Below are positions 62,092 to 64,000 of a DNA stretch of 64,000 nucleotides, piece after piece. This stretch comes from Rhizobium sp. 16-449-1b (GTDB lineage Bacteria > Pseudomonadota > Alphaproteobacteria > Rhizobiales > Rhizobiaceae), in the NCBI RefSeq assembly GCF_017741935.1, contig NZ_JAGHMH010000028.1, positions 434,001 to 498,000 on the forward strand. Reading direction: 5' to 3'. The notes beneath the pieces were generated by a model, which had not been told where the DNA came from, made no database searches, and saw nothing but the letters and a program-made list of their open reading frames with translations. The number at the start of each line of letters is the position of its first letter. Position 1 is the stretch's first letter. The position numbers and the translations under genes were made by a program.

Positions 62092-62364
62092 CTAAAGCGG
62101 AACCGGTGCGGCGGGCACCACGTCATACGGCACCTTGGCTTCATCTGCCGCGGCGATAAAGGCGAGACGCGCATCTTCCGGCGAAGCCTTGCCTATCGCC
62201 ACCCCGTCGCACACTTCCAGGGCGGAAAAGTAGGCCTTGCCTTCAGCGACCGGCCATGCGGTGAAAAGCAGTTTGAGCGCTTCACGGGTACTCGTGACCG
62301 TATAAACGGCGCCACTGCGCCGGCAGGCGATCAGAACAGGGATCATCCATGGTCTCGTGTCCAA
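62092..62364 (-). CDS. DUF982 protein
   Basis: The 90-residue protein matches the DUF982 pattern found in many copies in rhizobia: a start near PVLIACRRSGAVYTVTSTREAL, a TAWP element and the Ala-rich end. The start is taken as TTG at 62364 because GAGGGG lies nine bases upstream; the frame reaches back to 62433 without family support. Function unknown. Confidence 0.8.
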   Translation of the reverse strand: MDTRPWMIPVLIACRRSGAVYTVTSTREALKLLFTAWPVAEGKAYFSALEVCDGVAIGKASPEDARLAFIAAADEAKVPYDVVPAAPVPL

Positions 62365-62482
62365 CGCTCTATACCCCTCGAAGCGCGTTTGATTGGCGGT
62401 AGCCGAGCAAAGCTGCCACCGCGCCCTTAACATATAGTATGTTCTTTATGCATCAAGCGTGGACGCTCCGGTACCGCGCATG

Positions 62483-62512
62483 AAAAAACCCGGTGCGAGG
62501 GGCTGCACCGGG
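62483..62512 (-). terminator. Minus-strand terminator
   Basis: CCCGGTGC at 62489-62496 pairs with GCACCGGG at 62505-62512. On the minus strand the stem is followed by six T. It ends transcription from the 74-residue gene upstream. Confidence 0.85.
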
Positions 62513-62662
62513 CTTTTGGTTGGACTGCATTGGGCTTGCTGATCCAGCAACGCGGATTTCAATACGTTGCGCAGATAAAACCCTTCAGCTGCGAAAAGGT
62601 TCCCTAAGAAGATCGGGCGTAATTCTTGCCGATCTTTCGGTCGACGGAGCAACGTGAACCCG

Positions 62663-62887
62663 TTATTCCTCGACAACGCCGTTCATCAGCCCGTCGAAGA
62701 CTTCGAGCATGGCGTCGGCGATCGCCTGGCCGAGTGCATTGCCGGCCTGGCCGATCTCCGTGTCGTCCATGTCCCGCGCCGCAAGCGCAAGCGCCGTTCC
62801 CTGTTCGCTGACGATCAGCTTGGCGCGTTCGATCGCCCAAAGCGAGAAGTCGTTGCGGTTGTCGATCGTTACGGTTTCCGGTTCCAT
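62663..62887 (-). CDS. Small acidic hypothetical protein, 74 residues
   Basis: A short acidic protein (EPETVTIDNRNDFSLWAIERAK, abridged) of two or three helices, with an Ala-rich middle and acidic end. GAGAGGAATT precedes ATG 62887. A strong terminator lies 150 bases after its stop. No function recognised. Confidence 0.65.
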   Translation of the reverse strand: MEPETVTIDNRNDFSLWAIERAKLIVSEQGTALALAARDMDDTEIGQAGNALGQAIADAMLEVFDGLMNGVVEE

Positions 62888-63053
62888 GGCCAATTCCTCT
62901 CATTCGCTTGCGCGCTTATTAGCCTCTTTACCGGGAATATCGAAGCACAATCCTCGACGCGGCCACAACTCGCTCAATGCATGAGTGGGTGGCTGGGCCT
63001 ACGCTTGCCGCAGCCGCGGCAGGCGAGTGTGCCACATGATAACAGTCGAACCG

Positions 63054-63278
63054 CTAGTTTGGGTCGAGGTTTTTCATGCCGCGGCGCGTATGCCGCAGTT
63101 CAACGATCTGGCGCATCTGTGCCAGTCTAAGTTCCAGCGCTGTCCTGTCCATCGACGGGGGCAGCTTGCTGAGTTCATCCGCAAGGATATCAATCTCCTT
63201 GAGGAGGAACGGTAAATCGAAACCTTCATGTTCCATGTTTTCCGCCATGCCATTCATGCAAGCGATTCTTGCTTGCAT
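63054..63278 (-). CDS. Small hypothetical protein (start uncertain)
   Basis: The C-terminal part (FDLPFLLKEIDILADELSKLPPSMD, abridged, then RLAQMRQIVELRHTRRG) looks like a real helical, coding segment. Several ATGs are possible; 63278 gives 74 residues. The frame remains open to 63419, but that upstream stretch is AT-rich and looks more like a promoter. No ribosome site is decisive. Confidence 0.45.
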   Translation of the reverse strand: MQARIACMNGMAENMEHEGFDLPFLLKEIDILADELSKLPPSMDRTALELRLAQMRQIVELRHTRRGMKNLDPN

Positions 63279-63513
63279 CGATTTACATGCTTCGCTGCCA
63301 CGGCTAGGCGAGTCTCGTTCAACGTTCTTAATATCCAATAAACTATAGCCATCAGCGTCCCGAAATGACACCTGATAGTGCCAGGAGAGCACGAACACGC
63401 ACGCTTTCCTACCCGGCACATGGTCCGGGGTGATAAACGCGTTCGAGCGACCGAATGTCTCGACCGCTCGACGCAGCTGTTTGGTTGTGGAAGGGCCGAG
63501 GCTGGACCCGGCC

Positions 63514-64000
63514 CTAGTAGACGTCGCGAACGTAGCGCTTCTGGCGCTTCAATTCGTTGACATAGGCGCTCGCGGCATCAGCCGAGCGGCCGCCGTGGAC
63601 GGCGATGATGTCGTGCAGGGCCTGGTCCACGTCTCGTGCCATTCGTGTCGCGTCGCCGCAAACATAGAAATGCCCGCCTTCTTCCAGCCAGGCGTAGAGC
63701 GCCTTGCCGTTCTCGCGCATGCGGGTCTGCACGTAGATCTTTTCCTGCTGGTCGCGGGAAAATGCCAGATCGAGCCGCGTCAGCAGGCCTGCGCTGCTCA
63801 TCGCAGCCAGTTCCTCTTCATAGATGAAATCATCGGCCCGGTGCTGGTCGCCGAAGAACAGCCAGTTCCGCCCCGTCGCGCCGCGCGCATGGCGCTCCTG
63901 CAGGAAGGCGCGGAAAGGCGCGATGCCGGTGCCGGGGCCGACCATGATGACAGGGGCCGCATCATCCGAGGGGACGCGAAACGCCTTGTTCTGCGACACG
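63514..64000 (-). CDS. Sulfite reductase flavoprotein subunit, CysJ-like (C-terminal part)
   Basis: The frame is open at the window edge and gives about 162 C-terminal residues of a CysJ/cytochrome P450 reductase-type flavoprotein. It shows the NADPH-binding landmarks VIMVGPGTGIAPFRAFLQER, WLFFGDQH, the segment FSRDQQEKIYVQ and CGDATRMARDV, and ends RYVRDVY as CysJ does. It transfers electrons from NADPH via FAD/FMN to the sulfite reductase hemoprotein. The N-terminal domains lie beyond 64000. Confidence 0.9.
   Translation of the reverse strand, partial: VSQNKAFRVPSDDAAPVIMVGPGTGIAPFRAFLQERHARGATGRNWLFFGDQHRADDFIYEEELAAMSSAGLLTRLDLAFSRDQQEKIYVQTRMRENGKALYAWLEEGGHFYVCGDATRMARDVDQALHDIIAVHGGRSADAASAYVNELKRQKRYVRDVY

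Noticed and set aside
62446..62676. 76-codon minus-strand frame
   Set aside because: It runs through a strong minus-strand terminator hairpin and has no ribosome site or family.

Overview
The window reads as DNA of a fast-growing Rhizobiales bacterium of the Rhizobium/Agrobacterium/Sinorhizobium group. The evidence is the GC-rich coding, an alpha-galactoside locus in the order known from Sinorhizobium meliloti (agpT-agaL1-agpABCD-agaL2), a rhizobial type III cellulose operon (bcsN-bcsA-bcsB-bcsZ-bcsK), DUF982 and DUF1127 small proteins, and a CCUCCUCCC hairpin-RNA array of the kind described in alphaproteobacteria. No rRNA, tRNA, insertion sequence, prophage or CRISPR array was seen. Coding is dense and in operons. 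The assignment is by recall of families; no database search was possible.

Regions 1-12.2 kb serve periplasmic and cytoplasmic sugar or alcohol oxidation. A three-subunit dehydrogenase (GMC flavoprotein, Tat-signal small subunit, triheme cytochrome c) lies next to a LysR gene. It is followed by two aldo/keto reductases, a LysR/MFS pair, and a complete PQQ biosynthesis operon pqqABCDE, including a 31-residue PqqA. A three-gene ABC importer of the Fe3+/phosphonate type follows (12.4-16.2 kb), then a DnaQ-like exonuclease. A DUF1127 mini-gene precedes four tandem hairpins that each show CCTCCTCCC in the loop (17.9-18.0 kb).

At 19-24 kb, on the minus strand, a membrane fusion protein, a secreted protein of unknown function and a processive family-2 glycosyltransferase without PilZ form an apparent beta-glucan operon resembling bgsBA. 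A MarR/FUSC pair and a YbaN-type protein follow. At 27.7-37.8 kb is the alpha-galactoside uptake and hydrolysis locus, with two GH4 alpha-galactosidases flanking a dipeptide-type ABC importer. At 38.4-45.5 kb is an arabinoside module: a winged-helix regulator with a large C-terminal domain, a GH51 arabinofuranosidase, a 48-codon upstream reading frame coupled to an ABC ATPase, two permeases and a binding protein. Candidate operators lie in its promoters.

At 46.6-55.9 kb is the cellulose operon, with a CtrA-like TTAA-N7-TTAA site upstream. An RND efflux pump (56.6-60.9 kb), several small secreted or cytoplasmic hypothetical genes, and the C-terminal end of a CysJ-type sulfite reductase flavoprotein close the window. 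Taken together the segment suits a root-associated lifestyle: capture of plant galactosides and arabinosides, oxidation of sugars and polyols, two independent beta-glucan exopolymers for attachment, and efflux of toxic compounds.
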